Positions 8,832 to 17,576 are shown, counted from the first letter of the stretch. The stretch: 64,000 nucleotides of DNA from Bog-532 sp963833835 (GCA_963833835.1 CAWHZI010000016.1:1222658-1286657); one strand, 5' to 3'. Program-made: numbers and translations. The notes: generated by a model not told the origin, from the letters alone.

Positions 8832-9788
8832 TCAGGCCGGGACCGTGGCCAGCAGGGCCCGCGTCTCGGCCACCACCCGGTCCTGGAATTCGGGGTCGCG
8901 CACCAGCACCGAGCCCAGCATCGGCCGGCCCTTCTCGTCGTAGTAGACCCCGGTCGCTCCCGCCTGGTTCAGCGCCGCGTTGGTGATGACCTTGGCCGCC
9001 CGGCCCGGTGTGCTCCAGTACTTGATGAACGGGGCCAGCGGGGCCAGCACGTACCGGGCCAGCCCGCGCAGGAAGACGTTCGCGTCGCGGCCGAGGCCGG
9101 TGCCCGGATTGAAGCCCGGTTCGACGGCGTTGATGCGCAGCCGCGGCGTCTCGCGCGCCAAGGCCAGCGCCGCGGCCAGCTCGCACTGCTTCGACGTGGC
9201 GTAGGCGTCCCCACCGGGCAGGGCCGAGCCGCCGGGCTCCCACTCGCCCCGCGCGCTGGCCTCGGCCGAGATGTAGCGGCCGCCCCGGAACCCGGCGATC
9301 ACGGCCGGCCGGCGCTTGGGGTCCTCCACGCCGGAACAGACGAACACCACGTCCGCCCCGTCGGGCAGTTGCGGGATCAGCGCCTCGGTCAGCGCGATCG
9401 GGCTGACGTGGTTCGTCGCGAACACCGTGTCCCAGCCCTGGGCGTTCTTGGTGGCCCGCATCTGGCTGGTGCCCGCGTTGTTGACCAGCCCCGCCAGCGG
9501 CAGCCCGAGCGCAACGATCTCCGCCGCCGCGCGCCGGACGGCGGCGATGTCTGACAGGTCGCACACCACCGGCACCGCCTTCCCGCCCGCACCCTCGATC
9601 TCCTGCTGCACCTCACCCAGCCGCCCCGGGTCCCGCCCCACCAGCACCGCCGTCCCGTGCTTAGCCAGCTCCAGCGCCGTCCGCCGCCCAATCCCCGACG
9701 TCGGCCCGGTAATGACGTAGGCCCCCCGCCCGCCCGGACCACCTTGCCCCGCCCGCTCCCGTCCCGCCCGCTCCTGCGCCATCAGCAC
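8832..9788 (-). CDS. Short-chain dehydrogenase/reductase
   Basis: An SDR of 318 residues. The cofactor motif TGPTSGIG is at 27-34, NNAG at 103-106, the catalytic Ser near 152 and the active-site YATSK at 196-200. The C-terminal part is long (about 120 residues after the Tyr), as in the retinol-dehydrogenase/protochlorophyllide-reductase-like branch. The substrate cannot be predicted. The gene lies 44 bases downstream of the TetR gene in the same direction. An 18-bp operator at 9797-9814, just before its start codon, matches the one in front of tetR, so both should be repressed by that regulator. Its stop faces the mycosin stop, 14 bases away. Confidence 0.9.
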   Translation of the reverse strand: MLMAQERAGRERAGQGGPGGRGAYVITGPTSGIGRRTALELAKHGTAVLVGRDPGRLGEVQQEIEGAGGKAVPVVCDLSDIAAVRRAAAEIVALGLPLAGLVNNAGTSQMRATKNAQGWDTVFATNHVSPIALTEALIPQLPDGADVVFVCSGVEDPKRRPAVIAGFRGGRYISAEASARGEWEPGGSALPGGDAYATSKQCELAAALALARETPRLRINAVEPGFNPGTGLGRDANVFLRGLARYVLAPLAPFIKYWSTPGRAAKVITNAALNQAGATGVYYDEKGRPMLGSVLVRDPEFQDRVVAETRALLATVPA

Positions 9789-9796
9789 TCCTTAGT

Positions 9797-9814
9797 TGCC
9801 TGTCTGGACAGTCA
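9797..9814. promoter_or_regulatory. TetR-type operator in front of the SDR gene
   Basis: On the minus strand this reads TGACTGTCCAGACAGGCA, an imperfect inverted repeat. It agrees with the operator upstream of tetR (10419-10436) at 14 of 18 positions, including both outer TGAC/CA ends. Its position, directly before the SDR start, suits repression of that gene by the adjacent TetR protein. Confidence 0.7.
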
Positions 9815-9832
9815 TTAATCGGCCTAAAAAAA

Positions 9833-10402
9833 TTAGTCGCTCAGGATCCGGCACAGTGCGCCGAACCCGGCCCGGCTGTGTTCCTCGGCGTGCGCGGGGT
9901 CGCTGACCATGAAGTCCATCGTCGCCTCGGCCAGCGAGTTCATCAGCGCGCTGACGAACTCCATGGGCGCATCCCGCAGCGGCCCGCCGGCCCGCGCCCG
10001 TTCGACCATCTCGGCGATCTCCGCCATCGCCTGGTGCAAAGCCCCCCGCGTCTCGGGCCTGATGTCGTCCGACACACTCAGCAACGCGAGGGCCCGCCGC
10101 TGCTCAGGGTGGGAGGTCGCCCACCGCATCCAGTTCGACCACATGGCCGCGAACTGGTCGCGCAGCGGCGCGGACGCCGGCACCCCTTCCAGTGACGCGA
10201 CGGCCATCCCCGTCTTGAGCTCCAGATACAGCTGGTTGAACAGCTCAGCCTTGGTCTCGAAGTAGGTGAACAGCGACCCGTTAGAGATCCCGGCCTCCCG
10301 CGCGATAACCGCCGTCGGCGCACTGAGCCCCTGCGCCGCAATGACCCGGGCCGCCGCCCCCATCAGCGCGTCCCGCTTGTCCTTACTCTTCGGCCGAGCC
10401 AT
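9833..10402 (-). CDS. TetR/AcrR-family repressor
   Basis: A 189-residue regulator. The N-terminal helix-turn-helix spans about residues 10-55, with the classical SAPTAVIAREAGISNGSLFTYFETKAELF. The remaining helical domain would bind a ligand. The gene precedes the SDR gene in the same direction. The inverted repeat at 10419-10436 lies 17 bases before its start, as expected for autoregulation. The ligand is unknown but is plausibly a substrate or product of the SDR enzyme. Confidence 0.93.
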   Translation of the reverse strand: MARPKSKDKRDALMGAAARVIAAQGLSAPTAVIAREAGISNGSLFTYFETKAELFNQLYLELKTGMAVASLEGVPASAPLRDQFAAMWSNWMRWATSHPEQRRALALLSVSDDIRPETRGALHQAMAEIAEMVERARAGGPLRDAPMEFVSALMNSLAEATMDFMVSDPAHAEEHSRAGFGALCRILSD

Positions 10403-10418
10403 ACCCCCACCCTATAAA

Positions 10419-10436
10419 TGACTGACCACTCAGTCA
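10419..10436. promoter_or_regulatory. TetR autoregulatory operator
   Basis: TGACTGACCACTCAGTCA is a perfect inverted repeat with 7-bp arms and a 4-base centre. It sits immediately upstream of the TetR start codon, within its likely promoter. The related site at 9797 supports one regulator acting on both promoters. Confidence 0.8.
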
Positions 10437-10478
10437 ACATCGCCCCCGTGGTGCCGGTGCCTCCACCCGGTCCTCCCC

Positions 10479-10531
10479 CCGGTACGGTGGCGCCATCCAT
10501 CCGGCTACCACCGGTACGGTGGCGCCATCCA
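10479..10531. repeat. 21-bp direct repeat between tetR and eccC
   Basis: A 21-base unit beginning CCGGTACGGTGGCGCC occurs at 10479-10499 and 10511-10531, a 32-bp period. Each unit contains the palindrome TGGCGCCA. It lies downstream of eccC and upstream of the tetR operator. It could be a paired protein site or a recent duplication. Confidence 0.65.
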
Positions 10532-10591
10532 CCAGGCTGGCTCCGCGACGCGCGTCGGCTTACGCGATCACCGGGAACTGCCTGGTCGCCT

Positions 10592-12409
10592 CTACCCCAG
10601 TCCCATCCGCCCCGCCAGCCTCAGCCATTCCACCCACCCCGTCAGTCCCGGCCACACCGTCCGCCCCGGCCACCTCTCCAGCGAGAGCGACCTGCACCAG
10701 CCGCGACCCCGTCCGCGCCTGGTCACCAGGACCCCGCGCCCGCACGGCTGGGCCGACGGCCGGACCCCCCCAAGCAGCGCGCCTTCATCCTTGCTCCCGG
10801 ACATGATCAGCCCGGGGGAGCCCATCTCCCGCAGCCGCTGGATCACCGGGTCGAACATCGCCCGTCCCGCCCCGCCGGCCGACCGGGCCGCGATGACGTG
10901 CAACCCCACGTCGCGGGCCTGCGGCAGGTACTCGGCCAGCGCCAGCAGCGGGTTGGCCGGGCCGGCCACCAGGTCGTAGTCGTCGGCCACGACGAACAGG
11001 TCGGACCCGCGCCACCACGACCGGGAACGAAGCTGAGCCGGGGACAGGTCAGGCGGCGGCAGCCGGGTGCTCAGCACCCCGCGCACCTCGTCCAGCAGCG
11101 CGGTCGCCGCCACCGAGGACGTGGCGTAGCCGATCTGGTGCGGGACCTGGGCCGCGTCCAGCAGCGTGCGCCGGTAGTCGAGGAAGATGATCTTGGCCTG
11201 CTCCGGGGTGTACCGGGCGGCGATGCCCGCGACGGCCAGCCGCAGCAGGTTCGACTTGCCGCACTCGGTGTCGCCCAGGATCAGGAAGTGCGGGTCGGCC
11301 GCGAAGTCCAGGAACACCGGGGCCAGTTCGTTCTCGTCGATGCCGAACGGCACCCGCGACCCGGACGAGGCTGGCGGCGGGAGTTCGGCCGCGGGGAGCC
11401 TGTCCGGCAGCATCCGGACCGGTGGCGCGCTGCCGCCGTCCCAGGCCGCGGCGACCTGGGCCGTCAGCGCGCGCACGGCTTCCGGCAGCCCGGTCGCGGT
11501 GGAGCGCCCGTCGATCCGCGGCATCGCGGCCAGGAAGTGCAGCCCGTCCTGGGTCAGGCCGCGGCCGGGCGCGCCGGCCGGGACGTTCCGGGCCGCGCCC
11601 CGCCCGATCTCGGACTCGTACGGGTCGCCGAGCCGCAGTTCGAGCCGGGTGCCGAACAGGTCGCGCACGGCGGGGCGGAACTCCGACCACTTGTTGGTCG
11701 CCGCGACCAGGTGGATGCCGTAGCCCAGGCCCCGGGCGGCCAGCGCGGTGACGGCCTGCTCGAGTTCCTCGTAGTCCTGGCGCAGCGTGAGCCAGCCGTC
11801 CACCACCAGGAACACGTCGCCGAACCCGTCGCCGGGGATGGCCCCCTCGGCCCGCAGCGCGCGGTAGGTGGCGATCGAGTCGACGCCGCGCTGGCCGAAC
11901 TCGCGTTCCCGCTGCTCCAGCACGGCGCGGACCTCGGCCACGGTGCGGCGTACCCGGTCGCCCTGAAGCCGGCTGGCCACCCCGCCCACGTGCGGCAGGC
12001 CATCCAGCGTGGTCAGCGCCCCGCCGCCGAAGTCGAGCACGTAGAACTGGGCCTGAGCCGGCGTGTGGATCAGCGCCAGCGAGCTGATCAGCGCGGCCAC
12101 GACGGTGGACTTGCCGCTGCGCGGTCCGCCCGCCACCGCCACGTGCCCGGCGCCCGCGGCCAGGTCCACCCACAGCGGGTCCCGGCGCTGCTCGAACGGC
12201 CGGTCCACGATGCCCAGCACGGCCGGCAACGAGGCCGGGTCACCTCGCCACGGGTCGGCCCGGTCCAGCAGCTGGTCCAGCGTCGGCGGCTCGCTCAGCG
12301 GCGGCAGCCAGATCCGGTGCGCCGCCGGCCCGGGGCCCGACAACAACTCGGCCGTGGCCGCCAACAACGTCTCGGCCGGCCTCCCGTCCCGCCGCGACGT
12401 CATCATCAT
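10592..12409 (-). CDS. eccCb: EccC C-terminal half (ATPase domains 2 and 3) of type VII secretion
   Basis: About 605 residues carrying two FtsK/SpoIIIE-type ATPase domains. The entry segment AHRIWLPPLSEPPTLDQLL is the conserved linker before domain 2. Walker A of domain 2 is GGPRSGKST (94-102) and of domain 3 GDTECGKSN (about residue 390-400), both close to known EccC. This half recruits and unfolds Esx substrates at the inner membrane. The frame begins where the upstream half loses register at an A7 run. An ATG triplet at 12409 offers a separate start, but no ribosome site sits at a good distance. The last 40 residues after GRGVLVTR also look out of frame; the alternative frame continues GSRLVQVALAGEVAG and stops at 10560. 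Probably one gene with two frame breaks. Confidence 0.85.
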   Translation of the reverse strand: MMMTSRRDGRPAETLLAATAELLSGPGPAAHRIWLPPLSEPPTLDQLLDRADPWRGDPASLPAVLGIVDRPFEQRRDPLWVDLAAGAGHVAVAGGPRSGKSTVVAALISSLALIHTPAQAQFYVLDFGGGALTTLDGLPHVGGVASRLQGDRVRRTVAEVRAVLEQREREFGQRGVDSIATYRALRAEGAIPGDGFGDVFLVVDGWLTLRQDYEELEQAVTALAARGLGYGIHLVAATNKWSEFRPAVRDLFGTRLELRLGDPYESEIGRGAARNVPAGAPGRGLTQDGLHFLAAMPRIDGRSTATGLPEAVRALTAQVAAAWDGGSAPPVRMLPDRLPAAELPPPASSGSRVPFGIDENELAPVFLDFAADPHFLILGDTECGKSNLLRLAVAGIAARYTPEQAKIIFLDYRRTLLDAAQVPHQIGYATSSVAATALLDEVRGVLSTRLPPPDLSPAQLRSRSWWRGSDLFVVADDYDLVAGPANPLLALAEYLPQARDVGLHVIAARSAGGAGRAMFDPVIQRLREMGSPGLIMSGSKDEGALLGGVRPSAQPCGRGVLVTRRGRGRGWCRSLSLERWPGRTVWPGLTGWVEWLRLAGRMGLG

Positions 12410-14657
12410 TGATTTTTTTAACAGACTCTCCGGTGGCGGGCGTCTCCTCGTACTGCGGCGCCACATACCCGGGCCCGAACCGGACGATCCGCGGCTTCAG
12501 CCTGGGTGCCGGCGTTGGCACCCGCCCGGGTCCACCGCCGCCCGCTGCCGCCCCGGTTCCCGAAGGCGGCCCGGACACGTAGGCCGCCTTGAACCGGACC
12601 AGCTCCCCGGTGCCATCCTTCAGATAGGCGCTGCCCGGCCGGGACGGCAGCTCGTAAGCGTCGGGGACGCCGAGCACGATCCGGGATTCCTGCGGGGAGA
12701 ACGTCCGCAGCCCGATCCGGTACGACAGCTGGGTGTCGAGCCCCCGCAGCCGGCCTTCTTCCAGGCGCTGAGAGGCCAGCAGCAGGTGGACGCCGAGCGA
12801 GCGGCCCACCCGCCCGATCATCACGAACAGGTCGATCAGCTCGGGCTTGGCCGCGAGCAGCTCAGAAAACTCGTCCAGGACGACGAACAGGCTCGGCACC
12901 GGCGGCAGTTCCGGCCCGCCCCGGGGTCGCTGCGCCCGGGCCGCGGCGTAGTCACGCAACGAGGCGTAGTTGCCCGCCGCCCGCAACAGTTCCTGCCGCC
13001 GGACGATCTCGCCTTGCAGGGCGTCCCGCATCCGGTCCACCAGCGGCAGTTCGTCGGCCAGGTTGGTGATCACGGCTGAGGTGTGCGGCAGCCGGTCCAG
13101 GCCGCCGAACGTGGCCCCGCCCTTGAAGTCGACCAGCACGAAGTTCAGGTCCTCGGCCGAGTGGGTCAGGGCCAGCCCCAGCACCAGGGTCCGGAGCAGC
13201 TCGGACTTGCCGGACCCAGTGGCCCCGACGACCAGGCCGTGCGGGCCCATGCCCCCCTCAGCCGACTCCTTGAGGTCCAGCTCGACCGGCTGGCCGGTTG
13301 CGTCCTGCCCGATCGGCACCCGCAACCGGTCCCGCGCTGCCCGCCCCCGCCGCAGCCCGGCCACGTCCAGCGCCGGCGGCCCGGCCACCCCGAGCAAGGC
13401 GGTCAGCGTGGTCGTAGTGCCGAGCGCATCACCCGCCGCGGCCGTCACCCCCGCAGGCCGCAGCGGAGCCAGCTGCCGGGCCACCGCCTCGGCCTCCACC
13501 AGCGACAACCCATCCGGCACCCCAATGAACGCCTCGGCCGACCCGTCCGCCGCCACCCGGTACACCGCATCCCCCGTCACCCGCAACGCCAACGTCCCCG
13601 CCCCGCCAGCCCCAGCGGCCGCACCGATCTCGATGACAACCACGCCGTCGATGCCGTCCAGTTCGGCCCCCGGCTCGCGGCCCGCGCCGTCCGCCACCAC
13701 CACATGCAGCGGCAACGAGCCTGGGGCCGAGCCCGCCGCGGCGGGGGAGAACCGGGGCCGGTCCCGCAGCTGCAGCATCGGCTCCAGCCCGCCCAGCGAC
13801 GGGCTCATCAGCCGCACCGGGCCGGCCGCGTCCTGCTCGGTGGGGTGCATGGTGTGCGGCAGCCACTTGATCCACTCCCAGTACCGGAGCCGGTCCGCGG
13901 GGGCGCACACGCTGATGCGGACGTCGGCGGGGGAGTGCAGCACCGCGATCTGCGTCACCAGCGAGCGGACCAGCGCCCGCACGGCGGCGGGCTCGCCAAC
14001 CGGGACGATCCGGGTCACCGACCGCAGCGACACCTCGACCGGCAGCCCGGGCACCTGGCTCTGGGCCCGGATGAACCGGCGCAGCGCGCCGGCGCACAGC
14101 GGGTCCAGGTCCTCGATCGGCTTGGTGTCCGGGGGGATCAACCGGATGGCCAGGGCCTGGGTCCCGGTGGCGAACCGGGCGCAGCCGAACCCCGGCTCGC
14201 CCGGGACCCGCTGCCAGATCTGGCCCGCGCCCGCCGCGAGCAGGGACGGCAGCGAGCGCGGGGCCGGCCCGCGGTACTCCAGCGCCTGCCGCTGCTGCTC
14301 GGCCGCGCGCCGGACCCGGCGCCGGATCTGGCTCAGGTGGCGCAGGAAGTCCCGCCGCTGCCCGTTGATCTTGAGCTTCCGGTCGCCCTTACCCCGGGCC
14401 AGCTGGCCCGCCATCATGCCGACCATGCCCACGGCCATGGCCCCGCTGCCGATGAACAGGACTGGGCTGGACTTGCCGCCGGCCAGGACCGCGACCATGC
14501 CGATCGCCATCGCCCCCATCGGCAGATACATGAGGACCTGGGTCAGGCCGTCGGCGGCCACCTCCGGTAGTTCGGGCGGGGACGGCAGCCGGATCTCGCC
14601 CTGCGGCAGTTCCGGAACGGCCCGCGCCGCGTCAGCTCCCGGGACGGTCGTCGGCAT
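12240..14657 (-). CDS. eccCa: EccC N-terminal half (membrane part and ATPase domain 1)
   Basis: The start ATG at 14657 follows a GAGGAGAAAGGGG site. Two membrane helices lie at about 40-60 and 66-85, then a basic cytosolic stretch, the region that ends near residue 450, and the first FtsK-type domain with Walker A GATGSGKS (478-485) and Walker B LFVVLDEFSELL. This is the motor subunit of the T7SS pore. The recognisable EccC sequence ends at YEETPATGES near 12430. Beyond the A7 run the frame continues 56 codons as unrelated sequence to 12240 while the true continuation moves to another frame. In most actinomycetes EccC is a single chain of about 1,300 residues; mycobacterial ESX-1 has a natural split at this linker. 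It is divergent from eccD with 75 bases between. Confidence 0.88.
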   Translation of the reverse strand: MPTTVPGADAARAVPELPQGEIRLPSPPELPEVAADGLTQVLMYLPMGAMAIGMVAVLAGGKSSPVLFIGSGAMAVGMVGMMAGQLARGKGDRKLKINGQRRDFLRHLSQIRRRVRRAAEQQRQALEYRGPAPRSLPSLLAAGAGQIWQRVPGEPGFGCARFATGTQALAIRLIPPDTKPIEDLDPLCAGALRRFIRAQSQVPGLPVEVSLRSVTRIVPVGEPAAVRALVRSLVTQIAVLHSPADVRISVCAPADRLRYWEWIKWLPHTMHPTEQDAAGPVRLMSPSLGGLEPMLQLRDRPRFSPAAAGSAPGSLPLHVVVADGAGREPGAELDGIDGVVVIEIGAAAGAGGAGTLALRVTGDAVYRVAADGSAEAFIGVPDGLSLVEAEAVARQLAPLRPAGVTAAAGDALGTTTTLTALLGVAGPPALDVAGLRRGRAARDRLRVPIGQDATGQPVELDLKESAEGGMGPHGLVVGATGSGKSELLRTLVLGLALTHSAEDLNFVLVDFKGGATFGGLDRLPHTSAVITNLADELPLVDRMRDALQGEIVRRQELLRAAGNYASLRDYAAARAQRPRGGPELPPVPSLFVVLDEFSELLAAKPELIDLFVMIGRVGRSLGVHLLLASQRLEEGRLRGLDTQLSYRIGLRTFSPQESRIVLGVPDAYELPSRPGSAYLKDGTGELVRFKAAYVSGPPSGTGAAAGGGGPGRVPTPAPRLKPRIVRFGPGYVAPQYEETPATGESVKKINDDDVAAGREAGRDVVGGHGRVVVGPRAGGAPDLAAAAERAADAGPAAGPGRPVAR
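12413..12431. other. A7 run and 17-mer repeat copy 2 at the eccC frame break
   Basis: On the coding (minus) strand the frame runs GAG TCT GTT AAA AAA ATC and then loses EccC similarity. Removing one A puts the reading into the downstream eccC frame. The plus strand of the same place is the second copy of TTTTTAACAGACTCTCC (12415-12431). It may be an indel, a base-calling error, or a transcriptional slippage site. Confidence 0.6.
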
Positions 14658-14732
14658 GCGAGCCCCTTTCTCCTCTCCTAATGAACCGTTCGCTGGGGCG
14701 CTTCCGTTCAATCCGGCAGCGAGGAAACGGGA

Positions 14733-16220
14733 GTGACGATGACACCTGCCGCGGCCGCGGACCTGTGCCGGGTGACGGTGGTCAGCCCGCGCAGGCGGGT
14801 TGACCTGGCTCTTCCCGCCCACGTGCCGTTCGCGGACCTGTTCCCGGGTATCGCGCTGCACGCCGGCCTGGACCGGGCCGCCGTGGCCGAAGCGCCGGAG
14901 GGCTGGGCCCTGCAGCGGCTGGGGCAGCCGCCGTTCGAGCCGCCGTCGACCCCGGCCCAGGCCGGGGTGGCCGACGGCGAACTGCTCTACCTGCGGCCGT
15001 GGAGCAGGTCGCTGCCGCCTGCCGCGTCCGACGACATCGCCGACGAGATCGCCGGCGTCCACGACGGCCCGGGCCGCTGGAGCCCGCCGGACGGCCGGCG
15101 GGTAGCCCTCGGCGTGGCCGCCGCGGCGCTGGCCGCGGGAGTGGTGATCCTGCTCCGGTCCGGGCCGCCGTGGACCACACCCGCGCTGGCCGCCGGGCTG
15201 CTGGCTGCGCTGCTGCTGGTCGCGGGTGCGGCGGTGTCCCGGGCCGGCGGCGACACGGGCGCGGGAGCGGTCCTCGGCTATGCAGCCTTGCCGTTCGCGT
15301 TCGCGGCCGGGCTGCAGGCGCCGCTCGGGGCGCTCCCGTTGACCCACGCCAGCCCGGTGGCCCTGCTGGCCGCTTTCGTCTTGCTGGCCGCGGCCGCCCT
15401 GGTCGCGGCGACGGCCATCGCCCGCGGCCTGGCCGTGTTCTTCGGCGTGGCCGTGGCCGCGACGTTCGGGTCCGCCGGGGCGGCGCTGGCCTGGCTGTGG
15501 CCCGGCCTGAGCGCCGCGGGCGCGGCCGGCCTGGTCGTCACCCCGGCCCTGGCGCTGACCCCGCTGATCCCGGCGGTCGCGTTCCGGCTGGCCCGGCTGC
15601 CGTTGCCGGGCGTCCCGGCCAGCGCCGGCGACCTACGAGACGACGCCTTCCTGGACGGCACCCGGCCGATGGCCGCCATCCCGGACGGCCCGGCCGCGGA
15701 CGTGCGTGACCGGGATGAGCTGGGCCTGGACCTACAGGGCCGGGATGGCCTGGGCCTGGACGTGCGCGGCCGGGCTGCCGCCGCCGACCGCGTGGTGACC
15801 GGCGCGGTCTCCAGCCTGGGCCTGCTCGGTGGCGGCGCGGCGATCGTGCTCGGGCTCAACCACCGCGGCCTGGCCCCGGTGCTGGCCGCCGCGCTGGCCT
15901 GCGCGCTGCTGCTGCGGTCCCGGGTGTTCCGCGGCCGGGCTCAGCGCCTGTGGCTGCTGATCCCCGGCTACGGCGGCCTGATCTGGCTGGCGGTGGCCGT
16001 CGGCGGGTCATCGCTGCGCGCGGCCGCCCCGGTCCTGCTGACCCTGGTCGCGACGGCCGCGATCGGAGTCGGCGCCGCCCTGCAGCGTCCCGGCCACCGG
16101 CTGTCGCCGTTCTGGAACCGGGCCGCCGACATGGCCGACACGGTCCTGATCATCAGCCTGGTCCCGCTGGCCCTGGCCGTCGCCGGCGTGTTCGGTCTGC
16201 TGCACGGCCTCGGTGGCTGA
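14733..16220 (+). CDS. eccD: EccD, T7SS membrane channel component
   Basis: A 495-residue protein with an N-terminal cytosolic ubiquitin-like domain (about 8-95, with the beta-grasp order CRVTVVSPRRRVDLALP and GVADGELLYLRP) followed by about eleven hydrophobic segments from residue 125 to the end. This layout is specific to EccD, which forms the dimeric central membrane vestibule of T7SS. A hydrophilic loop with two similar DRDELGLDLQGRDGLGLDV blocks near 325-350 is an oddity. The start is GTG 14733 or ATG 14739, behind GAGGAAACGGGA. The gene is divergent from eccC, and eccB follows after two bases. Confidence 0.9.
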   Translation: MTMTPAAAADLCRVTVVSPRRRVDLALPAHVPFADLFPGIALHAGLDRAAVAEAPEGWALQRLGQPPFEPPSTPAQAGVADGELLYLRPWSRSLPPAASDDIADEIAGVHDGPGRWSPPDGRRVALGVAAAALAAGVVILLRSGPPWTTPALAAGLLAALLLVAGAAVSRAGGDTGAGAVLGYAALPFAFAAGLQAPLGALPLTHASPVALLAAFVLLAAAALVAATAIARGLAVFFGVAVAATFGSAGAALAWLWPGLSAAGAAGLVVTPALALTPLIPAVAFRLARLPLPGVPASAGDLRDDAFLDGTRPMAAIPDGPAADVRDRDELGLDLQGRDGLGLDVRGRAAAADRVVTGAVSSLGLLGGGAAIVLGLNHRGLAPVLAAALACALLLRSRVFRGRAQRLWLLIPGYGGLIWLAVAVGGSSLRAAAPVLLTLVATAAIGVGAALQRPGHRLSPFWNRAADMADTVLIISLVPLALAVAGVFGLLHGLGG

Positions 16221-16222
16221 CC

Positions 16223-17572
16223 GTGCCCAGCCACCGCGACCTGCTGCAGGCGCACCGGCTGATGACCCAGCGTTCGGCGCTGGCGCTGATCAGCGGCGAG
16301 CCCGATTCCCCGCACCAGCCGCTGCGCCGGCTCAACGTGGGCACGATCTCCAGCCTGCTGGCCGGGGCGATCGCCGCCGCCGTGTTCGCCGTGCTCGGCC
16401 TCATCTCCCCGGGCAGCGGTGCCACCGGGAGCGCCACCGGCCTGACCCAGGCGGGCACGCTGGTGGTGGATTCGGCCAGCGCCACCGCCTACGTCCCCTG
16501 CGACCGGGGCAAACTCTGCCCGGCCCTGAACTACACGTCGGCCCTGCTGGCCCTCGATTCGGCCAGCGTCCGCCGGGTCGAGGTCAGCCCGGCGGCGCTG
16601 GCCCACTATTCGCTCGGCCCCACCATCGGCGTCGCCGGCCTGCCGCAGAACCTGCCCGTGCCCCAGAACCTGGTCACCGGCCCGTGGGCGGTCTGCGCGA
16701 CCACGGCCGGCACCACCCTGGTCGGTGGCCACACCGTCGGCGGCACCCCCCTCGGCCCGGGCTCGGCCGCCCTAGCCCGCACCGGACAGGGTGACGTCTG
16801 GGTCCTGTGGGACGGCCAGCGCCTAGCCGTTCAGCCCAGCGTCGCGCAGACCCTGTTCCCGGCCATGCGGGTCCAGACGGTCCCGTCAGCGTGGCTGAAC
16901 GCCGTCCCCGAAGGTGCCCCCTTCGCCGCCCCCCACATTCCCGGCCAAGGCACCCAGGTCACCGGCCCCGACGGTCTGGCCCTGGTCGGCCAGGTCTTCG
17001 GCCAACCCGGCTCCGGTGGCGCCGCCGCCCAGTACTACGTGCTCCTGGCCGACGGCAAGCTGGCCCACATCACCGCCACCCAAGCCCAGCTCCTGACCCG
17101 CGAACCAGGCGCCCCGGCGGCGCGCCCCATCTCCCCGTCCGCCGCCACCGCGGACCTGTCCACCACGCTCATCCCGCAGACCGCCCTCCCCGCCACCATC
17201 CCCGCCATAACCCCGGCCCGCTCCGCCCTCTGCGTCACCTACGGCTCGGCCCTCCAGCCCCACTTCGTCACCGGCGCCACCGTCCCCCCAGGCGCAACCT
17301 CCTCCTCAGTGGCCCGCATCCAAATCTGGCTCCCCCCAGCCCACGGCGCCCTAATCGGCGCCGCCCCCGGCGCTACTTCGTCGGGGGTCACCGCCTACTT
17401 CCTGCTCACCGGCGCCACCCGCTACGCCCTCCCCACCCAGTCGGTCGCAGCCATCCTCGGCTACACCCTCAAGTCAGACTCGACAGTCCTCCCCGCCGGC
17501 CTCCTGGACCAGATCCCAGCTGGCCCACCCCTAAGCCCCACCGCCGCCACCAACCCAGCAGCCACCGGCTAA
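16223..17572 (+). CDS. eccB: EccB, T7SS membrane/periplasmic component
   Basis: About 449 residues. A short cytosolic N-terminus (SHRDLLQAHRLMTQRSALALISGEPDSPHQPLRRLN) is the EccB hallmark, followed by one transmembrane helix (about 42-62) and a large extracytoplasmic domain. That domain holds repeated beta units and paired Cys (CDRGKLC and later single Cys) that fit the disulfide-stabilised R-repeats. GTG 16223 begins two bases after the eccD stop, so the two are translated together. The C-terminal part becomes Pro/Thr-rich. A strong hairpin at 17577-17626 ends the transcript. EccE, the usual fourth core component in mycobacteria, is not seen here; many other actinomycete loci lack or separate it. 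Confidence 0.9.
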   Translation: MPSHRDLLQAHRLMTQRSALALISGEPDSPHQPLRRLNVGTISSLLAGAIAAAVFAVLGLISPGSGATGSATGLTQAGTLVVDSASATAYVPCDRGKLCPALNYTSALLALDSASVRRVEVSPAALAHYSLGPTIGVAGLPQNLPVPQNLVTGPWAVCATTAGTTLVGGHTVGGTPLGPGSAALARTGQGDVWVLWDGQRLAVQPSVAQTLFPAMRVQTVPSAWLNAVPEGAPFAAPHIPGQGTQVTGPDGLALVGQVFGQPGSGGAAAQYYVLLADGKLAHITATQAQLLTREPGAPAARPISPSAATADLSTTLIPQTALPATIPAITPARSALCVTYGSALQPHFVTGATVPPGATSSSVARIQIWLPPAHGALIGAAPGATSSGVTAYFLLTGATRYALPTQSVAAILGYTLKSDSTVLPAGLLDQIPAGPPLSPTAATNPAATG

Positions 17573-17576
17573 GCCA

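Noticed and set aside
7297..9564. A 755-codon minus-strand frame across mycP and the SDR gene
   Set aside because: It covers the mycosin and part of the SDR gene out of frame and contains low-complexity Gly/Arg/Ala sequence only.
10418..12412. A long plus-strand open frame opposite eccC
   Set aside because: It is the Arg/Pro/Gly-rich mirror of eccC, expected at this GC content. The minus strand has clear Walker motifs; the plus strand has no domain or ribosome site.
12405..12435. Programmed minus-1 ribosomal frameshift in eccC
   Set aside because: The shift needed is plus one (or minus two), not minus one, and the zero-frame codons do not give a proper slippery heptamer. Indel or transcriptional slippage fits better.
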